From: Bacillus mycoides
Lineage (GTDB): Bacteria; Bacillota; Bacilli; Bacillales; Bacillaceae_G
DNA: 64,000 nt
Reading direction: 5' to 3'
Assembly: GCF_018742245.1 (NCBI RefSeq)
Contig: NZ_CP036132.1
Coordinates: 1,111,001-1,175,000, forward strand
Within the stretch, counting starts at the first letter, position 1; each line of letters starts with the position of its first letter. The notes beneath the pieces are model-generated. The model was not told where the DNA came from. It saw only the letters and a list, made by a program, of their open reading frames with translations, and searched no databases. Positions 17,449 through 26,190 of this stretch are shown here, in pieces. The position numbers and the translations under genes were made by a program.

Positions 17449-18105
17449 ATGAAGAAAAGAATGTTGCGTATAATGACGGCAGCGACTATTATGGGTGGTT
17501 TATTATTAAATGCAAATGTTCCTAATATAAAAGCAGAAGAGTATCCAGAAATGATTGTATTTGATGATGTTCCAGTAGACTATTGGGCATATGAATATAT
17601 TATAGACGTTGCATATAATAAAGTTATGCTAGGTTATGGAAATGGGAAATTTGGTGTTGGCGATAATGTAACGCGAGAACAAGTGGCGGCAGTACTGTAT
17701 CGCGCACTTAATATAAAACATGAAGGACCGTTACATAATCCGTATAAAGATATTTCTGAAAGATCAACAATGTTTCCAAAGGAAATTTTAGCATTAACAG
17801 AACATGGTATTTTTAAAGGCGATGAGAAGGGGAATTTCAGACCGAGGGAAACGATAACACGTGCAGAAGTAGCACAAGTCCTTACACGAGCATTTTCATT
17901 TGAAGTGAAGAAGAAACATACATTTATAGATGTACCAAATAATTATTGGGCAAAAAATGCAATTAGTGCATTGCAATCTAATAATGTCATAATAGGAACA
18001 GGGAATGGAAAATTTGAACCAAATAAATTTGTAACACGTGAGCAATATGCAGCATTTTTATATAAGGCTATTATTAATTTTCATTTGAAAGATGAGAAGT
18101 ATTAA
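17449..18105 (+). CDS. S-layer-homology (SLH) protein
   Basis: The product is 218 residues. A Sec signal peptide (MKKRMLRIM plus hydrophobic core, cleavage near residue 29 before EEYPE) is followed by three SLH repeats and almost nothing else, each with the DVPxxYWA...GYGNGKFGP...TREQ pattern. SLH triplets bind pyruvylated cell-wall polysaccharide, so this is a surface protein consisting of an anchor without a large functional domain. The gene at 18453 is a tandem paralogue. Confidence 0.9.
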   Translation: MKKRMLRIMTAATIMGGLLLNANVPNIKAEEYPEMIVFDDVPVDYWAYEYIIDVAYNKVMLGYGNGKFGVGDNVTREQVAAVLYRALNIKHEGPLHNPYKDISERSTMFPKEILALTEHGIFKGDEKGNFRPRETITRAEVAQVLTRAFSFEVKKKHTFIDVPNNYWAKNAISALQSNNVIIGTGNGKFEPNKFVTREQYAAFLYKAIINFHLKDEKY

Positions 18106-18170
18106 GCGGAAATTCAAAAGTTGTTAATAGTAAGGTGAAAATATTTTAATTATAGTAATATGTTATTTTG

Positions 18171-18203
18171 AAAAAAGCGCAAAAGTTTTGCGCTTTTTTT
18201 TAT
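18171..18203 (+). terminator. Rho-independent terminator
   Basis: AAAAAAGCGCAAAA pairs with TTTTGCGCTTTTTT, giving U-runs for the upstream SLH gene. Confidence 0.88.
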
Positions 18204-18452
18204 GTGATTTATGTATGTTTATTCATCTTAATACGAAATAGGAATTTACTGAAAATGGAAAAATTAGGTGTGTTAAAGTGACAATTCATAAGAAAAAGAC
18301 ATTATTTAGTAACTTTATTATTAACGAAGTGTAAAGGGAAGTATGTGAAAAATTGTTCGCAAATTAGACAAAACTTATATAAATAAGTATATTGATACTT
18401 TTTTATTAATTCTTTATATTAGAAAAAAAGTATGTTTTTAGGGGGAAATGCG
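18204..18452. other. Promoter region of the second SLH gene
   Basis: No gene is visible. A short hairpin (AAGTAT/ATACTT) lies at 18385-18400 and a possible TATAAA -10 at about 18377. AGGGGGAAA at 18440 is the ribosome site. Confidence 0.45.
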
Positions 18453-19127
18453 GTGAAGAAAAAGTTTTTAAAAATAGCAACGGCTTTAACAATTATGGGT
18501 GGAGTTGTATTGAGTGCAGAAGGTACTAAAGTAAATGCTGAAGTAGTTGTGAAGCAACAACAACAAGCAAATTCTGTTGTATTTAAAGATGTACCGAAAG
18601 GTCATTGGTCTTCTGAAGCTATTCATACTCTAGCAGGCTGGGGAATCATTAATGGTTATGGAAATGGGAATTTTGGTTTTGGTGATAATGTAACACGTGA
18701 GCAAGTAGCGGCTTTAATTTATCGTACGTTTGATTTTAGCGAAGTGTTTGAGGAAGGCGACGTACTTGAGAATCCATACAAAGATATTAATGAAAACTCA
18801 ACAATGTTCATAGAAGAAATTTTAGTATTAACAGAAGTAGGTATCTTAAAAGGTGATGGAACTGGGAACTTTAGACCGAAGGATACGCTAACACGTGCGG
18901 AAATGGCACAGGTTCTTACGAATGCTTTTGAATTAGAAGCAAAGGGACCTCATACTTTTAATGATGTTCCAGTAGATTCATGGGCAAAAAATGCAATTAG
19001 CGCAATACAAACAAATAATATTACAAATGGAATAGGAGAAAATAAATTTGGTCCGTCTATGAGTGTAACGCGTGAACAATATGCAACATTCTTATATAGA
19101 GCAATTTTAAATGATGAGCAACAATAA
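18453..19127 (+). CDS. S-layer-homology (SLH) protein, paralogue
   Basis: The product is 224 residues from GTG 18453, with AGGGGGA about 6 nt upstream; the in-frame ATG 18432 lacks a ribosome site. A signal peptide with a cut near residue 26 (VNAEV) precedes three SLH repeats (DVPKGHWSSEAI, NPYKDINENSTMF, DVPVDSWAKNAI). It matches the upstream gene along its whole length, so the pair is a tandem duplication. The expected location is the cell wall. Confidence 0.9.
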   Translation: MKKKFLKIATALTIMGGVVLSAEGTKVNAEVVVKQQQQANSVVFKDVPKGHWSSEAIHTLAGWGIINGYGNGNFGFGDNVTREQVAALIYRTFDFSEVFEEGDVLENPYKDINENSTMFIEEILVLTEVGILKGDGTGNFRPKDTLTRAEMAQVLTNAFELEAKGPHTFNDVPVDSWAKNAISAIQTNNITNGIGENKFGPSMSVTREQYATFLYRAILNDEQQ

Positions 19128-19132
19128 TTTAT

Positions 19133-19171
19133 AAAAAGAGCTGGTGTTATACAACACCAGCTCTTTTTTTG
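19133..19171 (+). terminator. Strong Rho-independent terminator
   Basis: AAAGAGCTGGTGTT and AACACCAGCTCTTT form a long perfect stem with a T-run. Confidence 0.92.
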
Positions 19172-19269
19172 CTTGAAATAAATATATCTTTGGAAAAAAT
19201 CTGTTAAATTTTCAAAAAAAACTTCCTTTTCTGAAGATTTGTTATATAATATAAAACATAAAATCAAAT

Positions 19270-19283
19270 CTGTTATAAAACAG
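19270..19283. promoter_or_regulatory. Small palindrome at the aceBA promoter
   Basis: CTGTT-ATAA-AACAG lies just downstream of a TATAAT-like -10 at about 19246 and 20 bp ahead of the malate synthase start. Its position fits an operator or the start of a 5' hairpin. No regulator is known to me for this sequence. Confidence 0.3.
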
Positions 19284-19303
19284 TTTAAGAAGGGGATGCT
19301 AAT

Positions 19304-20893
19304 ATGTCGACGCAAACTTCACGGGTTACACTCGTTGGAGAAGTGTTACCAGCGTACAACGAAATATTGACACCTGAGGCGCTTAGTTTTTTAAAAGAAC
19401 TACATGAAAATTTCAATGAACGCCGCACGGAACTTTTACAACAGCGTGTGGAGAAACAAAAAAGAATTGATGCAGGGGAGTTACCTAAGTTTTTAGAAGA
19501 AACAAAGCATATACGTGAAGGTGATTGGACAATTGCCCAGCTTCCGAAAGATTTAGAGGACCGCCGCGTGGAGATTACTGGACCGGTGGATAGAAAGATG
19601 GTCATTAACGCTTTAAATTCAGGAGCACATCTTTTTATGGCGGACTTTGAAGATTCGAATGCACCAACTTGGAGAAATGCTGTCGAAGGTCAAATTAACT
19701 TACGAGATGCGAATAAGGGAACGATCTCACATAAAAATGAAAACGGAAAAGGATATCGTTTAAATAGTAAAACAGCTGTATTAATTGTGCGTCCGAGAGG
19801 GTGGCATTTAGAAGAAAAACATATGCAAGTTGACGGCAAGAACATGTCTGGCAGTTTAGTAGATTTTGGCTTGTACTTTTTCCATAATGCGAAGGTGCTT
19901 TTAGCAAAAGGAAGTGGCCCGTATTTTTACTTACCGAAAATGGAAAGTTACTTAGAGGCAAGATTATGGAATGATGTTTTCGTATTTGCTCAAAAATATA
20001 TCGGCATTCCGAACGGAACGATTAAAGCGACTGTGTTAATAGAAACGATTCACGCTTCATTTGAAATGGATGAAATTCTGTATGAACTAAGAGATCATTC
20101 TGCTGGTTTAAACTGCGGGCGATGGGATTATATATTTAGTTTCTTAAAGAGCTTTCGTAATCATAATGGATTTTTACTTCCGGATAGAGCGCAAGTCACG
20201 ATGACAACGCCGTTTATGCGCGCGTATTCTTTGAAAGTTATTCAAACGTGTCATCGTCGTAATGCGCCGGCAATCGGAGGAATGGCAGCGCAAATCCCGA
20301 TTAAAAATGATCCAGAAGCAAATGAGGCGGCTTTCGAGAAAGTGCGTGCTGATAAGGAGCGCGAAGCTTTAGACGGTCATGACGGGACTTGGGTTGCCCA
20401 CCCGGGACTTGTACCGGTTGCAATGGAAGTATTTAATCACATAATGAAAACGCCAAATCAAATTTTTAGAAAGCGTGAAGAAATACGTGTAACAGAAAAG
20501 GATTTATTAGAAGTACCGATGGGAACGATTACAGAAGGTGGTCTTCGCACAAATATTAATGTAGGTATTCAATATATTGCATCTTGGTTAAGCGGGAGAG
20601 GAGCAGCTCCAATTTATAACTTAATGGAAGATGCGGCAACAGCGGAAATATCAAGAGCACAAGTATGGCAGTGGATTCGTCATGAGGGCGGGAAGCTAAG
20701 TGATGGCCGTAATATCACTTTTAAATTGATGGAAGAATTGAAAGAAGAAGAACTAGCAAAAATAGAAAGTGAGATTGGTAAGGAAGCGTTTAAGAAAGGG
20801 AGATTTGAAGAAGCTACAAAACTGTTTACAAACCTTGTTCGTAATAACGAGTTCATGCCGTTTTTAACATTACCTGGTTATGAAATTTTATAA
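19304..20893 (+). CDS. aceB: Malate synthase A
   Basis: The product is 529 residues, the length of malate synthase A. It joins glyoxylate and acetyl-CoA to give malate in the glyoxylate shunt. Diagnostic segments are [10 protein letters not shown], the acidic metal-binding region around [20 protein letters not shown], and [15 protein letters not shown] 19304 follows AAGAAGGGGATG. It is directly followed by isocitrate lyase, 25 nt on, so the two shunt enzymes are cotranscribed. Confidence 0.96.
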   Translation: MSTQTSRVTLVGEVLPAYNEILTPEALSFLKELHENFNERRTELLQQRVEKQKRIDAGELPKFLEETKHIREGDWTIAQLPKDLEDRRVEITGPVDRKMVINALNSGAHLFMADFEDSNAPTWRNAVEGQINLRDANKGTISHKNENGKGYRLNSKTAVLIVRPRGWHLEEKHMQVDGKNMSGSLVDFGLYFFHNAKVLLAKGSGPYFYLPKMESYLEARLWNDVFVFAQKYIGIPNGTIKATVLIETIHASFEMDEILYELRDHSAGLNCGRWDYIFSFLKSFRNHNGFLLPDRAQVTMTTPFMRAYSLKVIQTCHRRNAPAIGGMAAQIPIKNDPEANEAAFEKVRADKEREALDGHDGTWVAHPGLVPVAMEVFNHIMKTPNQIFRKREEIRVTEKDLLEVPMGTITEGGLRTNINVGIQYIASWLSGRGAAPIYNLMEDAATAEISRAQVWQWIRHEGGKLSDGRNITFKLMEELKEEELAKIESEIGKEAFKKGRFEEATKLFTNLVRNNEFMPFLTLPGYEIL

Positions 20894-20918
20894 GAAACAA
20901 GAAAAGGGGATGGAACAT

Positions 20919-22196
20919 ATGAAAAACGAAAGAATTGATAAATTGCAGGAAAGCTGGGAATTAGATACGCGCTGGAAAGGAATCACACGTCCATATACAG
21001 CTGAAGATGTAATTCGTCTGCGTGGATCGATTGATATTGAACATACGTTAGCGCGCTGCGGTGCAGAGAAGCTTTGGAAATCACTTCATACAGAAGATTA
21101 TATTAATGCACTTGGGGCATTAACAGGAAACCAAGCGATGCAACAAGTGAAGGCTGGATTAAAAGCAATTTATTTAAGCGGTTGGCAAGTAGCGGCAGAT
21201 GCGAATCTTTCTGGACATATGTATCCTGATCAAAGCTTATACCCAGCGAACAGTGTGCCGGCTGTTGTAAAACGAATTAACCAAACACTTCAACGTGCTG
21301 ATCAAATTCAGCATATGGAAGGAAGCGGTGATACAGATTATTTCGTACCGATTGTGGCTGATGCTGAAGCTGGGTTCGGTGGACAATTAAATGTATTTGA
21401 ACTAATGAAAGGAATGATTGAAGCAGGTGCATCTGGCGTGCACTTTGAAGACCAATTATCTTCAGAGAAAAAATGCGGGCATTTAGGCGGAAAAGTATTA
21501 TTACCGACGCAAACAGCGGTGCGTAATTTAATTTCGGCACGTCTTGCTGCGGATGTAATGGGTGTACCAACAATTATCGTCGCAAGAACAGATGCAGATG
21601 CGGCAGATTTAATTACGAGTGATATCGATCCAGTTGATCAAGAGTTTATTACAGGTGAAAGAACGCCAGAAGGGTTTTATCGTACGAAAGCAGGTCTTGA
21701 TCAAGCAATTGCACGTGGTTTAGCGTATGCGCCGTATGCAGATCTCGTTTGGTGTGAAACGTCGGAGCCAAATTTAGAAGATGCAAAACGCTTTGCGGAC
21801 GCAATTCATAAGAAATATCCAGGTAAGCTACTCGCTTACAACTGTTCTCCTTCATTTAACTGGAAACAAAAACTAGATGAAAAAACGATTGCAAGCTTCC
21901 AACAAGAAATTGCATCGTACGGTTATAAATTCCAGTTCGTAACGCTTGCTGGATTCCATTCATTAAATTACGGCATGTTTGAATTAGCGCGTGGTTATAA
22001 AGAACGCGGCATGGCAGCGTACTCTGAATTACAACAAGCAGAGTTCGCAGCAGAAAAAGATGGTTACTCTGCAACGCGCCATCAACGCGAAGTAGGAACA
22101 GGATACTTTGATGAAGTAGCACAAGTAATTACGGGCGGTACTTCATCAACGACTGCTTTAAAAGGATCTACGGAAGAAGAACAGTTTACGAAATAA
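20919..22196 (+). CDS. aceA: Isocitrate lyase
   Basis: The product is 425 residues from ATG 20919, with GAAAAGGGG 9 nt upstream; the longer in-frame reading from 20880 overlaps aceB and lacks a ribosome site. The catalytic loop KKCGHLGGK is intact, as are the metal-binding [10 protein letters not shown] and the [10 protein letters not shown] segment. It cleaves isocitrate to glyoxylate and succinate, feeding aceB. The pair allows growth on acetate or fatty acids. Confidence 0.97.
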   Translation: MKNERIDKLQESWELDTRWKGITRPYTAEDVIRLRGSIDIEHTLARCGAEKLWKSLHTEDYINALGALTGNQAMQQVKAGLKAIYLSGWQVAADANLSGHMYPDQSLYPANSVPAVVKRINQTLQRADQIQHMEGSGDTDYFVPIVADAEAGFGGQLNVFELMKGMIEAGASGVHFEDQLSSEKKCGHLGGKVLLPTQTAVRNLISARLAADVMGVPTIIVARTDADAADLITSDIDPVDQEFITGERTPEGFYRTKAGLDQAIARGLAYAPYADLVWCETSEPNLEDAKRFADAIHKKYPGKLLAYNCSPSFNWKQKLDEKTIASFQQEIASYGYKFQFVTLAGFHSLNYGMFELARGYKERGMAAYSELQQAEFAAEKDGYSATRHQREVGTGYFDEVAQVITGGTSSTTALKGSTEEEQFTK

Positions 22197-22200
22197 TGAT

Positions 22201-22236
22201 AGAAGTAGGTGCCTGTTATAGGCATCTACTTCTATT
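22201..22236. terminator. Bidirectional terminator
   Basis: AGAAGTAGGTGCC and GGCATCTACTTCT form a stem between aceA and the convergent gene ending at 22236. Confidence 0.85.
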
Positions 22237-22730
22237 TAAAATATCCAATCTAATATAGTGAATATACCAACGATAGCAGTAAAAAGAAGGAATGCGAATA
22301 ATGCTAGACAGCCCCATGTAAATAGTTTGTCTTTCCATGTTTCTTCATAATCATCAATTAGTTCTTCTACCACTTTTTTCTGCAATGGCTGTAAAGGATG
22401 TTCGGTGTATAGTCCTGTAATAATGTTATGATCTCCTTTGAATTTTAAAGCACGTACAATATGATAAGAGTCGTTTCCCATCGAGTGTTCAAATTGTAGA
22501 CATGCCGCGTGCATAACATCTGTTTTCTCTTTTTCAAGATACCAATACCGTCCAGCCATTTCTGGGTATTGTAATGTAAAGTAAATATCACCGAGCTTTT
22601 TTCTAAGTGCTAATTCATTCGGATAAGTAGCGATTAATCCGTGTAATCTATCTCTTGCTTTTCCAAGATTGTTATTTTCAATATCTTTTTCAATTCTCTT
22701 TAATGTTTTTTTAGGGATTATTTCTGTCAT
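22236..22730 (-). CDS. DUF6584-like protein with C-terminal membrane anchor
   Basis: The product is 164 residues. The N-terminal ~70 residues form a TPR-like helical repeat (NNLGKARDRLHGLIATYPNELALRKKLG as its core), and a single membrane segment lies near residues 138-162. The layout fits the DUF6584 group from memory; the biochemical role is unknown. The ribosome site GGAGG precedes ATG 22730. Confidence 0.75.
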   Translation of the reverse strand: MTEIIPKKTLKRIEKDIENNNLGKARDRLHGLIATYPNELALRKKLGDIYFTLQYPEMAGRYWYLEKEKTDVMHAACLQFEHSMGNDSYHIVRALKFKGDHNIITGLYTEHPLQPLQKKVVEELIDDYEETWKDKLFTWGCLALFAFLLFTAIVGIFTILDWIF

Positions 22731-22809
22731 ATACGCCTCCTTATTAGAATGGGTGTGGTTATATTGTATAAGAAATACTAAAATTTAGAAATTTTATTTT
22801 CAAAAAGGA

Positions 22810-22839
22810 TTGTACATTCTATTTTAAGTATGCTATGAT
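22810..22839 (+). promoter_or_regulatory. Promoter of the cold-shock gene with long leader
   Basis: TTGTAC (22810-22815) and TATGAT (22834-22839) are separated by 18 bp. Transcription from here would give a leader of about 160 nt before the start at 23007. Long structured leaders are typical of csp mRNAs and often control translation at low temperature. Confidence 0.5.
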
Positions 22840-23006
22840 AATACCAGTTGAATAATTAAATTAAGCAATCCATATATTATCAAGTGCCGAAAACAAACGG
22901 GAAAAAGTATGTGAGAACTAGTTTATGTTTCGAATTTGATAATGTGTGGATTCTTTTTTTATACATGAAGACTAAATAAAATGTATTTTCGTAGGAGGAA
23001 ATAATT

Positions 23007-23210
23007 ATGACAGTTACAGGACAAGTAAAATGGTTTAACAACGAAAAAGGCTTCGGTTTCATCGAAGTTCCAGGCGAAAACGATGTATTCGTACATTTCT
23101 CTGCAATCGAAACTGAAGGTTTCAAATCTTTAGAAGAAGGTCAAAAAGTTAGCTTCGAAATCGAAGAAGGCAACCGTGGACCTCAAGCTAAAAACGTAAT
23201 CAAACTATAA
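23007..23210 (+). CDS. Cold-shock protein (CspA/CspB family)
   Basis: The product is 67 residues, a single cold-shock domain. RNP1 (KGFGFIEV) and RNP2 (VFVHFSAI) are intact. It binds single-stranded RNA/DNA and melts RNA structure. AGGAGGAAA ends 8 nt before ATG 23007. B. cereus carries several csp genes; this sequence looks like the one called CspA, but I do not fix the symbol. Confidence 0.95.
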   Translation: MTVTGQVKWFNNEKGFGFIEVPGENDVFVHFSAIETEGFKSLEEGQKVSFEIEEGNRGPQAKNVIKL

Positions 23211-23228
23211 TTTTATAGTTTATTATAG

Positions 23229-23262
23229 AAAAAAGGATGGCTTATGCCATCCTTTTTTTTGT
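23229..23262 (+). terminator. Rho-independent terminator
   Basis: AAAAAAGGATGGC and GCCATCCTTTTTTTT form the stem and tail after the cold-shock gene. Confidence 0.9.
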
Positions 23263-23298
23263 TGAATATGAAGAATAATGAACTGGATAATCAGTATG

Positions 23299-23331
23299 TA
23301 AAAAGGCTTTCCGTAAAGGAAGGCCTTTTAG
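23299..23331 (-). terminator. Terminator of the small membrane protein gene
   Basis: AAAAGGC/GCCTTTT with an inner TTCC/GGAA pairing overlaps the end of the minus-strand gene at 23328. Confidence 0.7.
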
Positions 23332-23513
23332 TGTTCTTTCACAGCTTTTTTCTTTTCACGTTTCTTACATTCAGGACATTTAGATTTACGAAAAGGCTTC
23401 GCGAAGAACAGTAAAATAAAAAATAAACCGAATATAATACTCGCTGAATTTTTTACGATAACAATGCTACTATTTTTCATTTGAATTGTTGGATGATCTT
23501 GCTTTTCTTCCAT
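23328..23513 (-). CDS. Small membrane protein with CPEC zinc-knuckle tail
   Basis: The product is 61 residues from ATG 23513, with a GGAGG ribosome site. One membrane segment (SIIFGLFFILLFFAKPF) is followed by CPECKKREKKK. There is only one CxxC pair, so a metal site would need dimerisation. The function is unknown. Confidence 0.65.
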   Translation of the reverse strand: MEEKQDHPTIQMKNSSIVIVKNSASIIFGLFFILLFFAKPFRKSKCPECKKREKKKAVKEH

Positions 23514-23928
23514 GAGAGACCTCCGTATATTTGATTTATATTTTAATTATAGCAAAATTAATTGCTGTAATTATATGAAAAGCAGAATGTGTTAAACATA
23601 GTACAAATGATATAAATTCTTTTTTCGTATATAGAATCCTCTTTTTATACAGGTTATTTATTTGTTATTCATATATAATTATTAATAGATTTATATTATA
23701 TTTGATTTATTATAAGTATTTGTAAAGAATCGTAGAATGTAAACCATTTCCTTTTCGTAGGTGCTACTATAAAAGGGAAATTAAACAGTAATCGAAAATT
23801 TAAAAAAGAGAGGTGAAAAATCTGTTACTAACAAAAGTGCGAATATAGATAAAAATATTCTTAGCGTGCAAAACTACATACTCTAAGGATATACATTTGT
23901 CTATATTTTTAGTAGCAGACAGTAGACT
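23514..23928. other. Long upstream region of comK
   Basis: No gene of reasonable size is visible. TATAAA at about 23770 may be the -10, giving a leader of ~150 nt. GAGAGGTGAAAA at 23808-23820 is the best ribosome site in the region, but the frame after it closes quickly (TAG at 23846). ComK-box-like pairs (AAAA-N5-TTTT) were looked for and none is convincing. Confidence 0.4.
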
Positions 23929-24510
23929 ATGGAAAGTAAAGTAGAACGTTATGTCGAAAACTATGTTGTAAGCAAAAACACAATGGCCTTACTTCCGGTT
24001 GTTCTAGGGGAAAAGAAAGTTGTTACGCGAATTATTGAAATGGAAGATTCTTTTTTCGTATTTCAAAAGCCTCTCGATATTATAGAGAGAAGTTGCCGGA
24101 AACATGGTTCTAGTTTCTTTGGAAGAAAAGAAGGAACGAAGGAGTTAACTCGTATTACACATAAAGCTCCTATCGCAATTAGCCCGACAGATCAACTTTA
24201 TTTTTTCCCTACGTATTCTTATTCTCGAAAAGAGTGTGCGTGGTTGTCTCATTTTCATATTGAAGGTAATAAAGAATTAAAAGATGGAAATCTTATTATT
24301 AGATTTATAAATGGTTTCGCTGTGAAACTAGAAATGTCAAAAAGTAGCTTTGAAAATCAGCAAAATCGTACAGCGAAATTGCGGACAGAATATGAAGACC
24401 GTAAGAAAAAACAAGGGAATCCTTGCTTTAAAGAGATTGATAAACATGAAGAATCTAAATTAACACCAGCATATGAGAAAGTGTATTTTGTGAAGGAAGG
24501 CGAAGTGTGA
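23929..24510 (+). CDS. comK: Competence transcription factor ComK
   Basis: The product is 193 residues, the length of ComK. ComK-typical segments are ENYVVSKNTMALLPV, IIERSCRKHGSSFFGRKEGT, KAPIAISPTDQLYFFPT and CAWLSHFHI. In B. subtilis ComK activates the DNA-uptake genes by binding AT-boxes in the minor groove. The frame is complete. The ribosome site before ATG 23929 is weak, which would keep expression low. It is single, followed by a terminator. Whether it drives competence here cannot be told. Confidence 0.92.
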   Translation: MESKVERYVENYVVSKNTMALLPVVLGEKKVVTRIIEMEDSFFVFQKPLDIIERSCRKHGSSFFGRKEGTKELTRITHKAPIAISPTDQLYFFPTYSYSRKECAWLSHFHIEGNKELKDGNLIIRFINGFAVKLEMSKSSFENQQNRTAKLRTEYEDRKKKQGNPCFKEIDKHEESKLTPAYEKVYFVKEGEV

Positions 24511-24542
24511 GAGGATGGGGAGACCCCCATCCTTTTTATTTG
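24511..24542 (+). terminator. Rho-independent terminator
   Basis: GGATGGGG and CCCCATCC form a GC-rich stem followed by TTTTTATTT, directly after comK. Confidence 0.9.
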
Positions 24543-24559
24543 TCCGTTTTTGTCGGAAA

Positions 24560-24670
24560 GTCGATAAATTCGAAAAATCGCTGATAAAAATTGAGTTGTG
24601 GTCGATGTATTCAGAAAATCATCGATATAATTTCATTTACCGAAAAAATCATCAAAAAATATTGTTCCTC
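24560..24670. repeat. Degenerate tandem repeat, ~41 bp period
   Basis: A unit beginning GTCGAT and containing GAAAAATC recurs at 24560 and 24601, about 24 of 33 aligned bases identical, with a partial third unit around 24640. It lies in a 320-bp stretch with no gene, between comK and the next gene. The remainder to 24860 shows no clear feature beyond AAAGGGG at 24843. Confidence 0.4.
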
Positions 24671-24860
24671 AAACAACCAAACGTATAACAAAACCTGTCG
24701 AATATTGAAAGATTATAATAGCATAATAATGAAGGAATTCTAACGAAAGGTATGGAAACTTTAATAAATGCATCTCCATATGTCGTATCTACCATTTCCT
24801 CTTTCATTTAAGCAATGATACAGTAGAGGTAGTAATTAGAGTAAAGGGGTAAAGTGTAGA

Positions 24861-25454
24861 ATGGATTTTCAAACGATCAAAGAGTATTTTTCACCAGAAA
24901 ATATGGATCATATTGTTGAAAGTTATAAGGCGTTTGGACCGCTTCTCGGTATTGGTTTACCGATGATAGAGGCGCTCATTCCAGCATTACCACTCATTGT
25001 GTTTGTGTTGGCAAATGCTGTTGCATTTGGCTTTTGGTATGGATTTCTTTATTCGTGGCTTGGGTCAGTAATTGGTGCAATGCTTGTATTTTTCATTATT
25101 CGCAGCTTTGGACGAAGTCGTTTCTTTTCTTTTGTAAATAAGCATGAGAGAGTGCGAAAAGCGATGGGATGGATTGAAAGAAAAGGGTTCGCGCCAATCT
25201 TTGTTATATTTTGTTTTCCGTTTACACCATCTGCGCTTATAAACGTTGTAGCTGGTTTGTCTCGCATTAGCGTAAAACAGTTTGGACTAGCATTAGCATT
25301 CGGAAAACTTGTTATGATTTTTATTTTAACGTATATCGGTCATGATTTAGTGTCATTTATTCATAATCCGGTGAAATCGGTTATTGTGGGTATTGTTATT
25401 TTTATTTTATGGTATGTCGGTAAAAAAATTGAAGTAAAGTTAGAACTACATTAG
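24861..25454 (+). CDS. VTT-domain (TVP38/TMEM64/DedA-like) membrane protein
   Basis: The product is 197 residues with five to six hydrophobic segments. The VTT-domain signature appears as GSVIGAMLVFFIIRSFGRS and FCFPFTPSALINVVAGLSRI. Family members are membrane proteins linked to lipid scrambling and membrane homeostasis. AAAGGGG is 12 nt upstream of ATG 24861. It sits 55 nt before signal peptidase I, with which it may be cotranscribed. Confidence 0.88.
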   Translation: MDFQTIKEYFSPENMDHIVESYKAFGPLLGIGLPMIEALIPALPLIVFVLANAVAFGFWYGFLYSWLGSVIGAMLVFFIIRSFGRSRFFSFVNKHERVRKAMGWIERKGFAPIFVIFCFPFTPSALINVVAGLSRISVKQFGLALAFGKLVMIFILTYIGHDLVSFIHNPVKSVIVGIVIFILWYVGKKIEVKLELH

Positions 25455-25509
25455 GAAAAGTCTTCTTTGTAAAGGAAGCTTCATTATTAAAGGGCGAGGG
25501 GAGAAGCGA

Positions 25510-26073
25510 ATGAAGAAAACTTTGAAAAAAGAAGGGCTAGAGTGGATAAGAACAATTTTAATTGGTGTACTATTAGCTGTATTTTTTCGAACGTTTTTCT
25601 TTTCAACGTACGTTGTAGAGGGGAAGTCAATGATGCCGACATTGCAAGATGGAAATATGCTCGTTGTGAATAAGGTGAGTTATCAAGTAGGGGACTTGAA
25701 TCGATTTGATGTCGTCGTTTTTCATGCGAATAAAAAAGAGGACTATGTAAAGCGAATTATCGGCTTACCTGGGGATCATATCGAATATAAGCATGATAAA
25801 CTATATATAAACGGACAATTCGTGGAGGAACCTTATTTAGAGGCGTATAAGAAAGAGATAAATGGACGGCAATTAACAGGTGATTTTAAATTAGAAGAAT
25901 TAACGAAAGAAAAGTTTGTACCACCTGGTTCTATTTTTGTAGTTGGTGACAACCGCCTTGGTAGCTGGGATAGTAGGCACTTCGGTTTTGTAAAAGCTGA
26001 TACAGTTGTCGGTAAAGTTGATTTACGATATTGGCCGATTCGAGAGGTACAAACGAATTTTTCAAAAGGCTGA
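25510..26073 (+). CDS. Signal peptidase I
   Basis: The product is 187 residues with one N-terminal membrane anchor (residues ~13-32). The catalytic serine is in GKSMMPTLQDG and the catalytic lysine in YVKRIIGLPGD. The later box VVGDNRLGSWDSRHFG is complete. It cleaves signal peptides of Sec-exported proteins on the outer face of the membrane. It resembles SipS/SipT types; several paralogues are usual in this group, so I give no symbol. Confidence 0.94.
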   Translation: MKKTLKKEGLEWIRTILIGVLLAVFFRTFFFSTYVVEGKSMMPTLQDGNMLVVNKVSYQVGDLNRFDVVVFHANKKEDYVKRIIGLPGDHIEYKHDKLYINGQFVEEPYLEAYKKEINGRQLTGDFKLEELTKEKFVPPGSIFVVGDNRLGSWDSRHFGFVKADTVVGKVDLRYWPIREVQTNFSKG

Positions 26074-26095
26074 TATAATAAAATGAAGTATAAGG

Positions 26096-26127
26096 AAAAG
26101 ACAAACGAGTATGTTTGTCTTTTTTAT
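26096..26127 (+). terminator. Rho-independent terminator
   Basis: AAAAGACAAAC and GTTTGTCTTTTTT form the stem and tail, separating the signal peptidase gene from addB. Confidence 0.88.
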
Positions 26128-26190
26128 TGTCCTATAATACAATTATGATAGCAAACTAACGTTCGTTATGTAAGTGAAAGGTGGGGTTAC

